DNA from: Pseudoalteromonas piscicida
GTDB lineage: Bacteria > Pseudomonadota > Gammaproteobacteria > Enterobacterales > Alteromonadaceae
Length of the DNA: 64,000 bases
Reading direction: 5' to 3'
Assembly (NCBI RefSeq): GCF_002208135.1
Contig: NZ_CP021646.1
Coordinates: 3,432,501 to 3,496,500 of the forward strand
A program made the translations under genes and the position numbers. The notes below the pieces were generated by a model. That model had not been told where the DNA came from. It was given only the letters and a program-made list of their open reading frames with translations, and searched no databases. This document shows positions 17,364 through 26,449 of the stretch, piece after piece (position 1 is the first letter of the stretch; each line of letters begins with the position of its first letter).

Positions 17364-18245
17364 TTATCTTCCCTGACGTGCTTCATAAATCTTTCTCGCG
17401 ACAATGTCTAGTTCGCTCTTATAAGTTATACCGTACCAATGTGATTTAGCTTGATAGACCGACACTGATTGTAGGCCCGCATTGATACTGTGTTGGATAC
17501 AATCCGGCAGATAATACTCTTTTTTGACACCGTTGTCATAATTCCTTAAAAACGCATTAAATCCCGCTTCTAGTGAATCAAAAAGTGACCGCGTAACGCC
17601 CCAACAGGTCATCGAAGCAAGCGCCGAGTTTTCGATCTTACACCGCTTACCTGCAATATCACCTGACAACTCGCCGTTTTCAAGGCGAATATCTAACGCC
17701 TCTTCAACCGAGTGTAGTTGTTGCGCCTGTACCTGACAAACACCACGGTTTACTCCGCCCTGCTCTGATAAGGTATTCATAATTGGGTATGCGACCATCG
17801 CCATATTGGTATGATGCTGAAAATGTTCAACAAGCTGCTCAAATGCATCAGGGCCGTAATAATCATCCGCCGTAATAACTATCGCTGGTTTATCAACATA
17901 TGGTTTTGCACACAACAGCGCATGCCCTGTGCCCCATGGTTTTTCTCGCCCGGCTAAACAGTCGATAAATTCACTTGGAATATCGCTAAGCCGCTGCTGT
18001 ACTAAAGTGATGTTCAGCGCCTTCGGCAATCTCGGTAATATCACATTTTCGATTAGGCTTCGCACTTTGTCATTAATGATCAAAATAACATCGCGCACGC
18101 CGGCATGATACGCGTCAATTATGCTCAATTCCATAATGCTTTTATCGATACTTGGCAGCGCGGCAACCTGCTTATTACCACCAAAACGGCTTCCTAATCC
18201 ACCTGCCAAAATGATCAGCGTGGGGGGTTGTTCGATTCTTATCAT
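17364..18245 (-). CDS. Sugar-1-phosphate nucleotidyltransferase-like protein
   Basis: A protein of about 293 residues with a nucleotide-diphospho-sugar transferase fold. The signature LAGGLGSRFGGNK is near the N-terminus, GREKPWGTGHALLCAK binds substrate, and ITADDYYGPDAF supplies the metal-binding aspartates. The C-terminal part (EYYLPDCIQHSINAG) is typical of this class. It is directly upstream of the NahK-like kinase on the same strand and would convert the hexosamine 1-phosphate into a nucleotide sugar. Two starts are possible (ATG 18245 or TTG 18266); neither has a good ribosome site. The exact nucleotide and sugar are unknown. Confidence 0.75.
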   Translation of the reverse strand: MIRIEQPPTLIILAGGLGSRFGGNKQVAALPSIDKSIMELSIIDAYHAGVRDVILIINDKVRSLIENVILPRLPKALNITLVQQRLSDIPSEFIDCLAGREKPWGTGHALLCAKPYVDKPAIVITADDYYGPDAFEQLVEHFQHHTNMAMVAYPIMNTLSEQGGVNRGVCQVQAQQLHSVEEALDIRLENGELSGDIAGKRCKIENSALASMTCWGVTRSLFDSLEAGFNAFLRNYDNGVKKEYYLPDCIQHSINAGLQSVSVYQAKSHWYGITYKSELDIVARKIYEARQGR

Positions 18246-18355
18246 TGAAAAAATATCAAAACTCAAATAAGCGGATAAGTGTACTGAGCTTTTGCACAGA
18301 ATAAAAGCAATTGCGAGGAAAGGCGTCCTCGCAATTAGTCTTACACCAGTGTGAA

Positions 18356-19789
18356 CTAGCTAAACTTTTGGCATAAGTACTTTATTTCCTGGTATTCAAG
18401 CAGTCCTTCCTGTGCCCCTTCTCGGCCAAGACCGGAAAACTTCACGCCACCAAAAGGCGCTACAGGATTAGATATAATCCCTTCATTAATCCCAACCATG
18501 CCATACTCAAGCGCTTGACTTACTCGCCTTATTTGATTGCCATCATTTGAATAAAAATAAGCAGCAAGCCCTTCCGGCACAGAGTTTGCCATTCTTACAA
18601 CTTCATCTTCACTCTCAAAATCAATAATACTGACAATCGGTGCAAAAATCTCTTCATGGAAGATCCGCATCGTGCTATTCACACCCGTGATAACTACCGG
18701 AGCCATAAATTGGCCGCTTTGTTTATCACCTTGATAAGCGATGCTCGCACCTTTAGCTAACGCATCTCCCAACAGATCCTGTGCTTTTTGTTTGGCTTCA
18801 AGTGAAATGAGCGGCCCGATATCAACACCTTGCTCTAAACCATTTCCCAAGCTGAGCGCGCTAACCTGCTGGGTGAGCGTATTAAGTAGCTCTGCCGCGA
18901 TACCTTTCGCGACAAACACGCGATTTGCAGCCACACAAGTTTGTCCTGCATTTCTAAACTTCGCTGCCATCAAACCACTTACCGCGTGCTCAACATCAGC
19001 ACTGTCGAAAACAATAAAGGGTGCATTACCACCAAGCTCCATTGATGTTCTTTTCACCGTGTCGGCACATTGCTTTAACAACGCACTCCCCACTGGTGTA
19101 GACCCCGTGAACGTGAGTTTTCGCACGTGTGGTGACGCAGTAAGATGTGCAACTAACCCTTTAGAGTCACTAGTCACTAATACCTGAAAAGCGCCAACTT
19201 CCATTCCAGCCTGGATAGCCAACTTGGCAAGCGCTATAGCCGCAAGCGGAGTTTTCTCAGAAGGCTTTAGAATAAAACTACAGCCCGCGGCATAAGCTGG
19301 TGCTACTTTTCTAGTGATCATCGCCAGTGGAAAATTCCACGGTGTGATCCCAAGTACAACACCAACCCCTTGCCTAATGGTAGTTAGTTCATGTGATTGA
19401 GAATGACTAGGAATAACCTGACCATAAGCACGCTTGGCTTCTTCACTATACCATTCAATAAATCCAGCAGCATAATCCGCCTCTGCAAGTGCCTCTTTTA
19501 GCGGCTTACCTTGCTCCTTAGTGACGATTTCAGCCAATACCTGACGATGCTCTACTACCAGCTCGTACCATTTTCTAAGAACTTGGCTGCGGGCGTGTGC
19601 TGTCGTGCTAGCAAGTTTTTCAAAGGTTTCAACCGCTGCTTGTAGCGCTTTATCAGCTGCCTGATTATCTGCCTCAGAAACCTGAGCAAGGTGCTCTCCA
19701 GTTGCAGGGTTGACCACCTCGACTTGCATTTTACTATGATGTGCTTGGCCATCGATAAGTGAAAATTCGGGATTACTGATGAGTGACAT
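18356..19789 (-). CDS. gabD: NAD(P)-dependent succinate-semialdehyde dehydrogenase (GabD-like)
   Basis: A 477-residue aldehyde dehydrogenase, close to the 482 of E. coli GabD. The active-site glutamate lies in MELGGNAPFIVF and the catalytic cysteine in FRNAGQTCVAANR; ITPWNFPLAMITRK and FTGSTPVG are the usual cofactor-binding blocks, and PFGGVKFSGLGREG is near the C-terminus. It oxidises succinate semialdehyde to succinate, the last step of GABA breakdown. No GABA transaminase (gabT) is in the window. It stands alone between the nucleotidyltransferase and the isc terminator. Related semialdehyde dehydrogenases (glutarate, aminovalerate pathways) cannot be excluded. Confidence 0.82.
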   Translation of the reverse strand: MSLISNPEFSLIDGQAHHSKMQVEVVNPATGEHLAQVSEADNQAADKALQAAVETFEKLASTTAHARSQVLRKWYELVVEHRQVLAEIVTKEQGKPLKEALAEADYAAGFIEWYSEEAKRAYGQVIPSHSQSHELTTIRQGVGVVLGITPWNFPLAMITRKVAPAYAAGCSFILKPSEKTPLAAIALAKLAIQAGMEVGAFQVLVTSDSKGLVAHLTASPHVRKLTFTGSTPVGSALLKQCADTVKRTSMELGGNAPFIVFDSADVEHAVSGLMAAKFRNAGQTCVAANRVFVAKGIAAELLNTLTQQVSALSLGNGLEQGVDIGPLISLEAKQKAQDLLGDALAKGASIAYQGDKQSGQFMAPVVITGVNSTMRIFHEEIFAPIVSIIDFESEDEVVRMANSVPEGLAAYFYSNDGNQIRRVSQALEYGMVGINEGIISNPVAPFGGVKFSGLGREGAQEGLLEYQEIKYLCQKFS

Positions 19790-19810
19790 AGCGTTCCTCC
19801 TAGAAAAGCA

Positions 19811-19839
19811 AAAAGCCGTAGTATAAGACTACGGCTTTT
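19811..19839 (-). terminator. isc operon terminator
   Basis: A perfect 12-bp stem (AAAAGCCGTAGT / ACTACGGCTTTT) with a 5-base loop lies 40 bp downstream of the fdx stop codon and 22 bp before gabD starts; it ends the isc transcript. Confidence 0.85.
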
Positions 19840-19851
19840 ATAAAATTTGTC

Positions 19852-19873
19852 GCTAACAACCTAGGTTGTTAGC
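19852..19873. repeat. 22-bp perfect palindrome after fdx
   Basis: The sequence GCTAACAACCT and its exact reverse complement abut with no spacer, six bases after the fdx stop codon and 12 bp before the terminator hairpin. With no loop it looks more like a protein-binding site or mRNA-end structure than a classical terminator. Confidence 0.6.
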
Positions 19874-19878
19874 AGCAC

Positions 19879-20217
19879 TTAATGGTCTTCATTAACGATA
19901 TTGAGATTGTACTTTGGAATTTCAACCACCAAGTCTTCATCACTAATAATAGCTTGGCAACCTAAACGAGACTCCGCCTCTAGACCCCAAGCTTTATCTA
20001 GCATGTCATCTTCTAACTCATCGCTTTCTTCAAGTGAGTCAAAACCTTCACGAATAACGATATGGCAAGTGGTACATGCGCATGATTTTTCACACGCATG
20101 TGGAATACTGATACCATTTTTCAACGCCACATCGAGTACAGTTTCACCTGTTTTCGCTTCGATTGCAGCACCTTCCGGACATAACTCTTCATGGGGTAAA
20201 AAGATAATTTGTGGCAT
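19879..20217 (-). CDS. fdx: 2Fe-2S ferredoxin Fdx
   Basis: A 112-residue adrenodoxin-type ferredoxin that supplies electrons to IscS/IscU cluster assembly. Cluster ligands are C42, C48, C51 (in CEKSCACTTC) and C87 (LGCQA), identical in number to E. coli. It starts one base after hscA ends. It is the last gene of the operon: the E. coli and Vibrio gene iscX is not found after it, only a palindrome and a terminator. Confidence 0.96.
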   Translation of the reverse strand: MPQIIFLPHEELCPEGAAIEAKTGETVLDVALKNGISIPHACEKSCACTTCHIVIREGFDSLEESDELEDDMLDKAWGLEAESRLGCQAIISDEDLVVEIPKYNLNIVNEDH

Positions 20218-20218
20218 A

Positions 20219-22081
20219 TTACACCTCGTCTACCGACTGCCCTTGCAGTGCCTTTTTAATTGATTGGTCCATTCGGCGTGAAGCAAAATCACTACTCGCC
20301 TGATCGACTGCTTCGATCGCCTTTTTAATCTGCTCTGGATTGTCTGCACTTTCGCGAATTTGTGCAAGTTCAATCATTGCACCGCGAAGCGTATTGAGTT
20401 CATCTTCTGCCAACAGATGACCGTCTGTTGCGAGCGATGCCTCTAACGCCTCCAACACACGCAGTGCTTCAACCTGCTGCTCTTTAAGCATACGAGCACT
20501 CATGTCTTCTTTGGCATTACTCATCGAATCTTTTAACATTTGCGCCACTTGGTCATCACTCAAACCAAACGACGGTTTTACTTGGATCTCAGCCTGCACG
20601 CCTGTCGACTTTTCTTCAGCTGAAACACTCAGCAGACCATCAGCATCAACTCTAAAAGTGACTCGAATATGTGCAGCGCCTGCCGCCATTGGCGGAATGC
20701 CTTTCAGACTAAATTTAGCCAAGCTACGACAATCATCAACTAGCTCACGCTCACCTTGCAATACATGTAACGACATGGCCGTTTGACCATCTTTAAAGGT
20801 GGTAAACTCTTGTGCGCGTGCAACTGGAATAGTGGTATTGCGCGGAATGATTTTTTCAACCAGTCCACCCATAGTTTCTAGACCTAAAGACAATGGCAAC
20901 ACATCAAGCAGTAACATATCAGAGTCTGGCTTGTTGCCCACTAAAATATCTGCTTGGATAGCAGCACCTAATGCCACTACACGGTCTGGATCGATTGATG
21001 TTAGCGGCTCTTTGGCAAAGAAATTACCTACTTCTTCGCGCACCACAGGCATACGAGTCGAACCACCCACCATCACAACCTGCAAGACTTCCTCTTGTGT
21101 CACACCGGCGTCTTTTAACGCACGGCGACAAGAGCGTAAAGTCTTTTTAACCAGTGGCATTGCCATTTCAGCAAATGCTTGACGCGTGATCGTAACAACA
21201 AACTTTTGCTCGCGAACTGGTAGCTCTACGTTTACCGTTTCGTAGCTTGAAAGCGCTTCTTTACAGGCTCTTGCCTTATTGATAAATAAGCGTAGTTCTT
21301 TTGGATTTAAATCAAATAGTTGAGTTTGTTGTTTGAAAAAATCGACCAACAACGAATCAAAGTCGTCACCGCCGAGGCTAGAATCACCACCCGTTGATAA
21401 TACCTCAAACACGCCTTGGTTTAGGCGTAAAATAGAAATATCAAACGTACCGCCGCCAAGATCATAAACCGCAATCACACCTTCTTGATCAGAGTCTAGG
21501 CCGTATGCAACCGCTGCCGCAGTCGGCTCGTTAAGGAGTCTCAGTACTTTTAGACCAGCAAGCTCGGCTGCGTCCTTTGTACTTTGTCTTTGCGCATCAT
21601 CAAAATACGCAGGTACGGTGATCACTGCACCCATCACATCTTCACCAGCGAAGCTATCAATAGCACGTTGGTGTAATGTTTTTAAAATTTCAGCGGAGGC
21701 TTGTACTGGGCTTACGGCACCCGCTACGGTTGCAATAGCAAGCGAACCGTTGTTATCGACAAAGTTATAAGGCAATTGACCGTAACTTTGTTCTATTTCA
21801 GCCTGCGTTTTACCTAAAAAACGTTTTACTGAAATAAGCGTATTCGTTGGATCTTCAGCAGAAGCTGCTTGAGCTTGTTCACCAACGATAACCTCAGAGT
21901 CTGTATACCTTACTACCGAAGGCAGCATAGGTTTACCCATTAAGTCGCTGAGGGTTTTCGTTTCGCCACTTTGTACTGTCGCCACAAGAGAGTTGGTGGT
22001 ACCTAAGTCAATACCAATCGCTAATTTATGCTCATGAGGTGCCGCGCTCTGCCCCGGCTCAGCAATTTGCAATAATGCCAT
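20219..22081 (-). CDS. hscA: Fe-S assembly chaperone HscA (Hsp70 family)
   Basis: A 620-residue specialised Hsp70. The nucleotide-binding domain begins [15 protein letters not shown] and contains [25 protein letters not shown] phosphate motifs and [14 protein letters not shown]; the substrate-binding domain follows near residue 390. HscA, with co-chaperone HscB, binds the LPPVK motif of IscU and promotes cluster transfer. The IscU here does carry that motif. It is between hscB (41-bp gap) and fdx. Confidence 0.96.
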   Translation of the reverse strand: MALLQIAEPGQSAAPHEHKLAIGIDLGTTNSLVATVQSGETKTLSDLMGKPMLPSVVRYTDSEVIVGEQAQAASAEDPTNTLISVKRFLGKTQAEIEQSYGQLPYNFVDNNGSLAIATVAGAVSPVQASAEILKTLHQRAIDSFAGEDVMGAVITVPAYFDDAQRQSTKDAAELAGLKVLRLLNEPTAAAVAYGLDSDQEGVIAVYDLGGGTFDISILRLNQGVFEVLSTGGDSSLGGDDFDSLLVDFFKQQTQLFDLNPKELRLFINKARACKEALSSYETVNVELPVREQKFVVTITRQAFAEMAMPLVKKTLRSCRRALKDAGVTQEEVLQVVMVGGSTRMPVVREEVGNFFAKEPLTSIDPDRVVALGAAIQADILVGNKPDSDMLLLDVLPLSLGLETMGGLVEKIIPRNTTIPVARAQEFTTFKDGQTAMSLHVLQGERELVDDCRSLAKFSLKGIPPMAAGAAHIRVTFRVDADGLLSVSAEEKSTGVQAEIQVKPSFGLSDDQVAQMLKDSMSNAKEDMSARMLKEQQVEALRVLEALEASLATDGHLLAEDELNTLRGAMIELAQIRESADNPEQIKKAIEAVDQASSDFASRRMDQSIKKALQGQSVDEV

Positions 22082-22122
22082 AATGCTCTTTTCACTTTAA
22101 CGTTTGTTGATGCTATACATCA

Positions 22123-22653
22123 TCAATCGAATAATTCATCTTCGATACGTGCTAATTCGTCGCGTAACTTGTAGACAAACTTTAGCTTACGAATATTGTC
22201 TGCTGCCGCTTCTAATATACTCATATCATCGCTTTGAAGCTGCTCGGCAAGGGAGGCGCTAAACTCTGTATCTAACGCTTTGATTTGTGTTTCGAACTCT
22301 GCAATCGCGCCATCAGTATCCGCCGCATTAGGTAATTCTTCTAACGCTTCACGCAACTCCATTTGTTGCATTAAAAACATCGGGTCTTGCAAAGTTTGTT
22401 GCTCTGCGCGTATGTCTACACCCTTTTCACTTAGCATATACTCAGCGCGTTTAACTGGATGTTTGAGCACCGCTAGCGCGTCATTGATCTCTGCGGTTTT
22501 CTGTACTGCGAGTAACTTCTCGCGCTCACTTTTACCAGCGAACCTATCTGGGTGAACTGCACGCTGTAGCTCTAAATAACCTTGATTTAGTTTGTTTAAA
22601 TCAACGTGATAATCAACAGGTAAATCAAATAATTCAAAATAACGCATACGCAC
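22123..22653 (-). CDS. hscB: Co-chaperone HscB (J-domain protein)
   Basis: A 176-residue type III J-domain protein (E. coli 171). MRYFELFDLPVDYHVDLNKL and the HPD tripeptide in VHPDRFAG mark the J domain, which stimulates HscA ATPase; the C-terminal helical domain binds IscU. A hairpin with an 8-bp stem lies just upstream, between iscA and hscB. Confidence 0.95.
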   Translation of the reverse strand: MRMRYFELFDLPVDYHVDLNKLNQGYLELQRAVHPDRFAGKSEREKLLAVQKTAEINDALAVLKHPVKRAEYMLSEKGVDIRAEQQTLQDPMFLMQQMELREALEELPNAADTDGAIAEFETQIKALDTEFSASLAEQLQSDDMSILEAAADNIRKLKFVYKLRDELARIEDELFD

Positions 22654-22663
22654 CTAATACAGC

Positions 22664-22687
22664 AAAGCCCTACCAAGGCAGGGCTTT
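22664..22687 (-). other. Intercistronic hairpin between iscA and hscB
   Basis: Minus-strand AAAGCCCT ... AGGGCTTT forms an 8-bp stem with an 8-base loop in the 54-bp gap. There is no T tract, so partial attenuation, mRNA processing or stabilisation is more likely than full termination. Confidence 0.55.
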
Positions 22688-22707
22688 AAGCTATTCACTG
22701 TTGCAAA

Positions 22708-23031
22708 CTATACGGTGAAGCTTTCGCCACAGCCACATTCGTCTTTCTGATTCGGGTTATTGAACTTAAACCCTTCATTCAGACCTTCTTTTGTGTAATC
22801 AAGCTCAGTGCCATCGATATAAACTAAACTTTTTGCATCAACGATGATTTTGACATCTTTGTCTTCAAATACTTCATCGCCTTCGTCTAAATCGTCGACA
22901 AATTCAAGAACATAAGCAAGACCTGAACAGCCCGTGGTTTTAATACCAACGCGCAGCCCTATGCCTTTTCCACGGTTACTCAAAAAGGCTAATACGCGAT
23001 TAGCGGCTGCATCTGTTAACGTCACTGCCAT
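22708..23031 (-). CDS. iscA: A-type Fe-S carrier IscA
   Basis: A 107-residue A-type carrier protein with the three invariant cysteines C35, C99 and C101 (TGCSG and CGCG). It accepts or stores Fe-S clusters and delivers them to 4Fe-4S targets. It starts nine bases after iscU ends on the minus strand. Confidence 0.96.
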   Translation of the reverse strand: MAVTLTDAAANRVLAFLSNRGKGIGLRVGIKTTGCSGLAYVLEFVDDLDEGDEVFEDKDVKIIVDAKSLVYIDGTELDYTKEGLNEGFKFNNPNQKDECGCGESFTV

Positions 23032-23040
23032 AATAGTCTC

Positions 23041-23424
23041 TTACTTCGCTTGTTTACTCTTGTAATCTGCAATTGCAGCTTGAATCGCATCTTCTGCCAA
23101 AATTGAGCAGTGGATTTTCACTGGCGGCAACTCAAGCTCAGCACTGATATCAGTGTTTTTGATAGTCGCAGCTTCTTCTAACGATTTGCCTTTCACCCAC
23201 TCGGTCACAAGGGATGATGATGCGATCGCGCTACCACAACCATATGTCTTAAATTTCGCATCTTCGATGATGCCAGCTTCAGAAACTTTAATTTGTAGTT
23301 TCATTACGTCGCCACACGCAGGTGCCCCCACCATGCCCGTTGCTACGCTTGGATCGTTCTTGTCTAAAGAACCTACGTTACGTGGATTCTCAACGTGGTC
23401 GATAACTTTATCACTGTAAGCCAT
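23041..23424 (-). CDS. iscU: Fe-S cluster scaffold IscU
   Basis: A 127-residue scaffold with ligands C37, D39, C63 and C106 and the HscA-binding LPPVK motif at 99-103. It receives sulfur from IscS and iron to build 2Fe-2S clusters. A second intercistronic hairpin sits just upstream. Confidence 0.97.
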   Translation of the reverse strand: MAYSDKVIDHVENPRNVGSLDKNDPSVATGMVGAPACGDVMKLQIKVSEAGIIEDAKFKTYGCGSAIASSSLVTEWVKGKSLEEAATIKNTDISAELELPPVKIHCSILAEDAIQAAIADYKSKQAK

Positions 23425-23449
23425 AACTATTTCCTCACTACCTGCTTGC

Positions 23450-23468
23450 GGCTGGATTGTATCCAGCC
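23450..23468 (-). other. Intercistronic hairpin between iscS and iscU
   Basis: A perfect 8-bp stem (GGCTGGAT / ATCCAGCC) with a 3-base loop lies in the 60-bp gap; no T tract follows. It may protect or process the polycistronic mRNA. Confidence 0.5.
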
Positions 23469-23484
23469 AGCGGCTAAAACTTGC

Positions 23485-24699
23485 TTAATGGTGTGCCCAT
23501 TCAACGCTATCTAAATCGATGCCATCTTGGTGCATTTCCCAAAGCGGTGACATCTCACGTAAGCGACCAATAGAATTCTTAAGAAGATTGACGGTGTAAT
23601 CGATCTCTTCTTCTGTCGTAAAACGACCAATACTAAAACGGATAGAGCTGTGTGCTAATTCGTCATTACGGCCTAGAGCACGCAATACATAAGATGGCTC
23701 TAAGCTTGCTGATGTACATGCAGAACCAGAAGAAACCGCAATGTCTTTTACCGCCATTAGTAGACTCTCGCCTTCAACAAAGTTGAAGCTGATGTTTACA
23801 ATACCTGGTACCGATTGGTCGATAGCACCATTAAAATAAACTTCGTCCATATCCATCAAGCCGTCCAACAGACGCTGACGGAGCGCACTAATGTGTGCAT
23901 GGTCTTTTTCAAAGTCTTGCTTGGCAATTCTAAATGCAGTACCCATGCCCACGATTTGGTGAGTTGCAAGAGTACCTGAACGCATACCGCGCTCATGACC
24001 ACCACCGTGCATTTGTGCTTCTAAACGCGCGCGTGGCTTACGGCGTACGTACAATGCACCGATACCTTTAGGGCCGTAAACTTTGTGGCCAGAAAATGAC
24101 ATAAAGTCTACTTTCAATGTTTGTAGGTCAATTAATACCTTGCCAGCACTTTGCGCCGCATCAACATGGAACATGATCTTGCGCTCACGACACATCTCAC
24201 CGATAGTCGCGATGTCTTGAATAACACCTAGCTCGTTATTAACGTGCATTACGCTCACCAAAATAGTGTCTTCGCGCATGGTTGCTTCAAGCTTTTTCAG
24301 GTCAAGTAAGCCGTTATCTTCAACATCCATATACGTCACTTCAAAGCCTTGACGCTCAAGCTCACGACACGTGTCTAGCACTGCTTTATGTTCTGTACGA
24401 ACTGTGATGATGTGCTTACCTTTCTTTTTGTAGAACTGTGCTGCACCTTTGATTGCAAGGTTGTTTGACTCTGTTGCACCAGATGTGAAAACGATTTCAC
24501 GCGGATCTGCGTTGATTAAATCAGCGATATCATTACGCGCCTGATCAACCAGTTCCTCTGCTTGCCAACCGAAACGGTGTGAACGAGAAGCTGGATTACC
24601 AAAGTTACCATCCATTGTCAGGCACTGCATCATTTCGTCTGCAACACGCTGATCAACCGGAGCGGTTGCTGCATAATCTAGATATATCGGTAATTTCAT
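23485..24699 (-). CDS. iscS: Cysteine desulfurase IscS
   Basis: A 404-residue PLP-dependent desulfurase, the same length as the E. coli enzyme. The PLP lysine is in [12 protein letters not shown] (K206) and the persulfide-forming cysteine in [20 protein letters not shown] (C328). It provides sulfur for Fe-S clusters and for tRNA thiolation. It is directly downstream of iscR (23-bp gap) and under IscR control. Confidence 0.97.
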   Translation of the reverse strand: MKLPIYLDYAATAPVDQRVADEMMQCLTMDGNFGNPASRSHRFGWQAEELVDQARNDIADLINADPREIVFTSGATESNNLAIKGAAQFYKKKGKHIITVRTEHKAVLDTCRELERQGFEVTYMDVEDNGLLDLKKLEATMREDTILVSVMHVNNELGVIQDIATIGEMCRERKIMFHVDAAQSAGKVLIDLQTLKVDFMSFSGHKVYGPKGIGALYVRRKPRARLEAQMHGGGHERGMRSGTLATHQIVGMGTAFRIAKQDFEKDHAHISALRQRLLDGLMDMDEVYFNGAIDQSVPGIVNISFNFVEGESLLMAVKDIAVSSGSACTSASLEPSYVLRALGRNDELAHSSIRFSIGRFTTEEEIDYTVNLLKNSIGRLREMSPLWEMHQDGIDLDSVEWAHH

Positions 24700-24722
24700 T
24701 TATCTCTCCGCTTGACGTCAAC

Positions 24723-25214
24723 CTAGAGTTGACAGCTCACTTGAATATTGTCTAATTGCTCGATAACACGTTTAACGTGCTTATCTTGCCGCGTTGCAAC
24801 GGACTGTACGTCTGTATCGGCGACTAACTCGGCTAGGGAAATACTGTTTAAAAACTCTTCAATTCGCACACTTAAGTCAGACCACAATGAATGAGTCAGG
24901 CAGCGCATACCGCTTTGGCAACCGCCGCCTTCACCGTGACAACGTGTTGCGTCAACAGACTCGTCAACGGCATTAATCACATCACCGACGGAAATTGTGT
25001 GTGCATCACGGCCTAATAAATAGCCGCCGCCTGGACCACGTACAGAGCTTACTAAACCATGTTTACGTAGACGGGCAAATAATTGTTCAAGGTAAGATAG
25101 CGAAATCTCTTGTCGTTCAGAGATATCTGCTAGTGGAACAGGGCCAATACCTGCGTGTAACGCAACATCTAACATTGCTGTTACGGCGTATCTGCCTTTT
25201 GATGTTAGTTTCAT
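24723..25214 (-). CDS. iscR: IscR, Fe-S-sensing Rrf2-family regulator
   Basis: A 163-residue Rrf2-type winged-helix regulator. [20 protein letters not shown] starts the DNA-binding domain; cluster ligands C92, C99, C105 with H108 follow. In E. coli the 2Fe-2S form represses isc through type 1 sites, lowering expression when clusters are abundant. Three type 1-like sites lie upstream of this gene (25253-25394), so autoregulation is well supported. Confidence 0.97.
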   Translation of the reverse strand: MKLTSKGRYAVTAMLDVALHAGIGPVPLADISERQEISLSYLEQLFARLRKHGLVSSVRGPGGGYLLGRDAHTISVGDVINAVDESVDATRCHGEGGGCQSGMRCLTHSLWSDLSVRIEEFLNSISLAELVADTDVQSVATRQDKHVKRVIEQLDNIQVSCQL

Positions 25215-25252
25215 GCATAGCCCCCGCTAATTTACCAAGCCGCAAATTTTAA

Positions 25253-25277
25253 TTACTTGACTAAGATAGTCAAGTAT
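25253..25277. promoter_or_regulatory. IscR type 1 box, iscR-proximal
   Basis: ACTTGACTA-N3-TAGTCAAGT is a perfect inverted repeat centred at 25265, matching the type 1 IscR operator pattern, 51 bp before the iscR start. Confidence 0.85.
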
Positions 25278-25330
25278 TAACCAAGCATAATAACGGCTTT
25301 AAATCTGCAACCCTCGTATGCCTACCCGAA

Positions 25331-25355
25331 ATACCCGAGTAATTTAATCAAGTAT
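25331..25355. promoter_or_regulatory. IscR type 1 box, middle
   Basis: ACCCGAGTA-N3-TAATCAAGT, centred at 25343, fits the IscR type 1 consensus with fewer symmetric positions. Confidence 0.75.
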
Positions 25356-25369
25356 TATGGATATTGTAA

Positions 25370-25394
25370 TTACCTGAGTATTTTAGTCAAGTAT
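25370..25394. promoter_or_regulatory. IscR type 1 box, distal
   Basis: ACCTGAGTA-N3-TAGTCAAGT, centred at 25382, exactly 39 bp from the middle box and 117 bp from the proximal box. Confidence 0.8.
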
Positions 25395-25458
25395 TAGTGA
25401 TGAAGATTTATGCAAGATTTCACAAAGGGAATGGTTGATATTTAGACAATAGAAATGT

Positions 25459-25493
25459 AACAGTATTGGCGCGCTGACTTGGCCAATACTGTT
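25459..25493 (-). terminator. Inverted repeat after trmJ (possible terminator)
   Basis: A perfect 12-bp inverted repeat (AACAGTATTGGC / GCCAATACTGTT) with an 11-base spacer begins 13 bp beyond the trmJ stop codon. It lacks a clear T tract. Confidence 0.5.
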
Positions 25494-25505
25494 ATCTTGT
25501 TTAGT

Positions 25506-26234
25506 TTACTTGTTAGTGGATTTATCTATTGAGCTTAGGATCCCACGTAGAATATTAAGTTCTTGATCTTCCGGTCTAGCGCGGTTGAACAAACGCTTTA
25601 GTTTGGTCATCACCATGCCCGGATGCTGCTTGATGATAAAGCCGGTGTCATTCAAGGTATTTTCAAGATGCTCGTAGAATAATTCCATCTGCTTTGATGA
25701 TGGGTAAATCGCTTCATCCACTTCTTCTGACTGCTTTTGTTGCGTGTCTAGGTATGTCATGCGAGTTTCGTAGGCCAAAGTTTGCACTGCCATCGCAAGG
25801 TTAAGCGAACTATATTCAGGATTAGCTGGAATACACACATGATAGTTGCACAATTGCAGCTCTTCGTTCGTCAGACCACTATTTTCACGACCAAACACAA
25901 GCGCTACAGGACCATTCACCGACTCAGCCACCAATTTTTGTGCACACTCACGCGGATCTACCATCGGCCATGATAAAGTACGCGAGCGCGCACTGGTACC
26001 AATAGTTAACGCGCAATCAGCGATCGCCTCTTGAAGCGTATCGACTTTAGTTGCCGCACCCAACACGTCGGTTGCGCCAGCCGCCAATGCACTTGCATGG
26101 CTGTCCACTTCACATGCAGGATCAACTAAATAAAGCTTAGATAACCCCATCGTCTTCATTGCTCTCGCTACAGAGCCAATATTGCCAGAGTGTGAGGTGT
26201 TCACTAATACAATTCGAATATCTTCTAAAGCCAT
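25506..26234 (-). CDS. trmJ: TrmJ, tRNA (Cm32/Um32) 2'-O-methyltransferase
   Basis: A 242-residue SPOUT-class methyltransferase that methylates ribose at position 32 of several tRNAs with [25 protein letters not shown] is the N-terminal family motif and [12 protein letters not shown] plus [17 protein letters not shown] form the knotted SAM site. It sits upstream of iscR and divergent from suhB exactly as in E. coli. Confidence 0.95.
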   Translation of the reverse strand: MALEDIRIVLVNTSHSGNIGSVARAMKTMGLSKLYLVDPACEVDSHASALAAGATDVLGAATKVDTLQEAIADCALTIGTSARSRTLSWPMVDPRECAQKLVAESVNGPVALVFGRENSGLTNEELQLCNYHVCIPANPEYSSLNLAMAVQTLAYETRMTYLDTQQKQSEEVDEAIYPSSKQMELFYEHLENTLNDTGFIIKQHPGMVMTKLKRLFNRARPEDQELNILRGILSSIDKSTNK

Positions 26235-26449
26235 TTACACGAGTCTCAAACAAAAATAATGGCGCAGTGTAGCATATCTCATTTGCGTTTATCCAAGCTC
26301 CACAACCAGAAATTAAAAACCTTTGCACAGCAACGGAGTATAAAAAACAACCAGACAAATTCACAATTGGTTATTTACTTTAGAGAAAAAACCGCTAGAA
26401 TACGCCGGCTCAAAATGATCCTGTTCTTTTACAACCTAAAGGTAATGCT

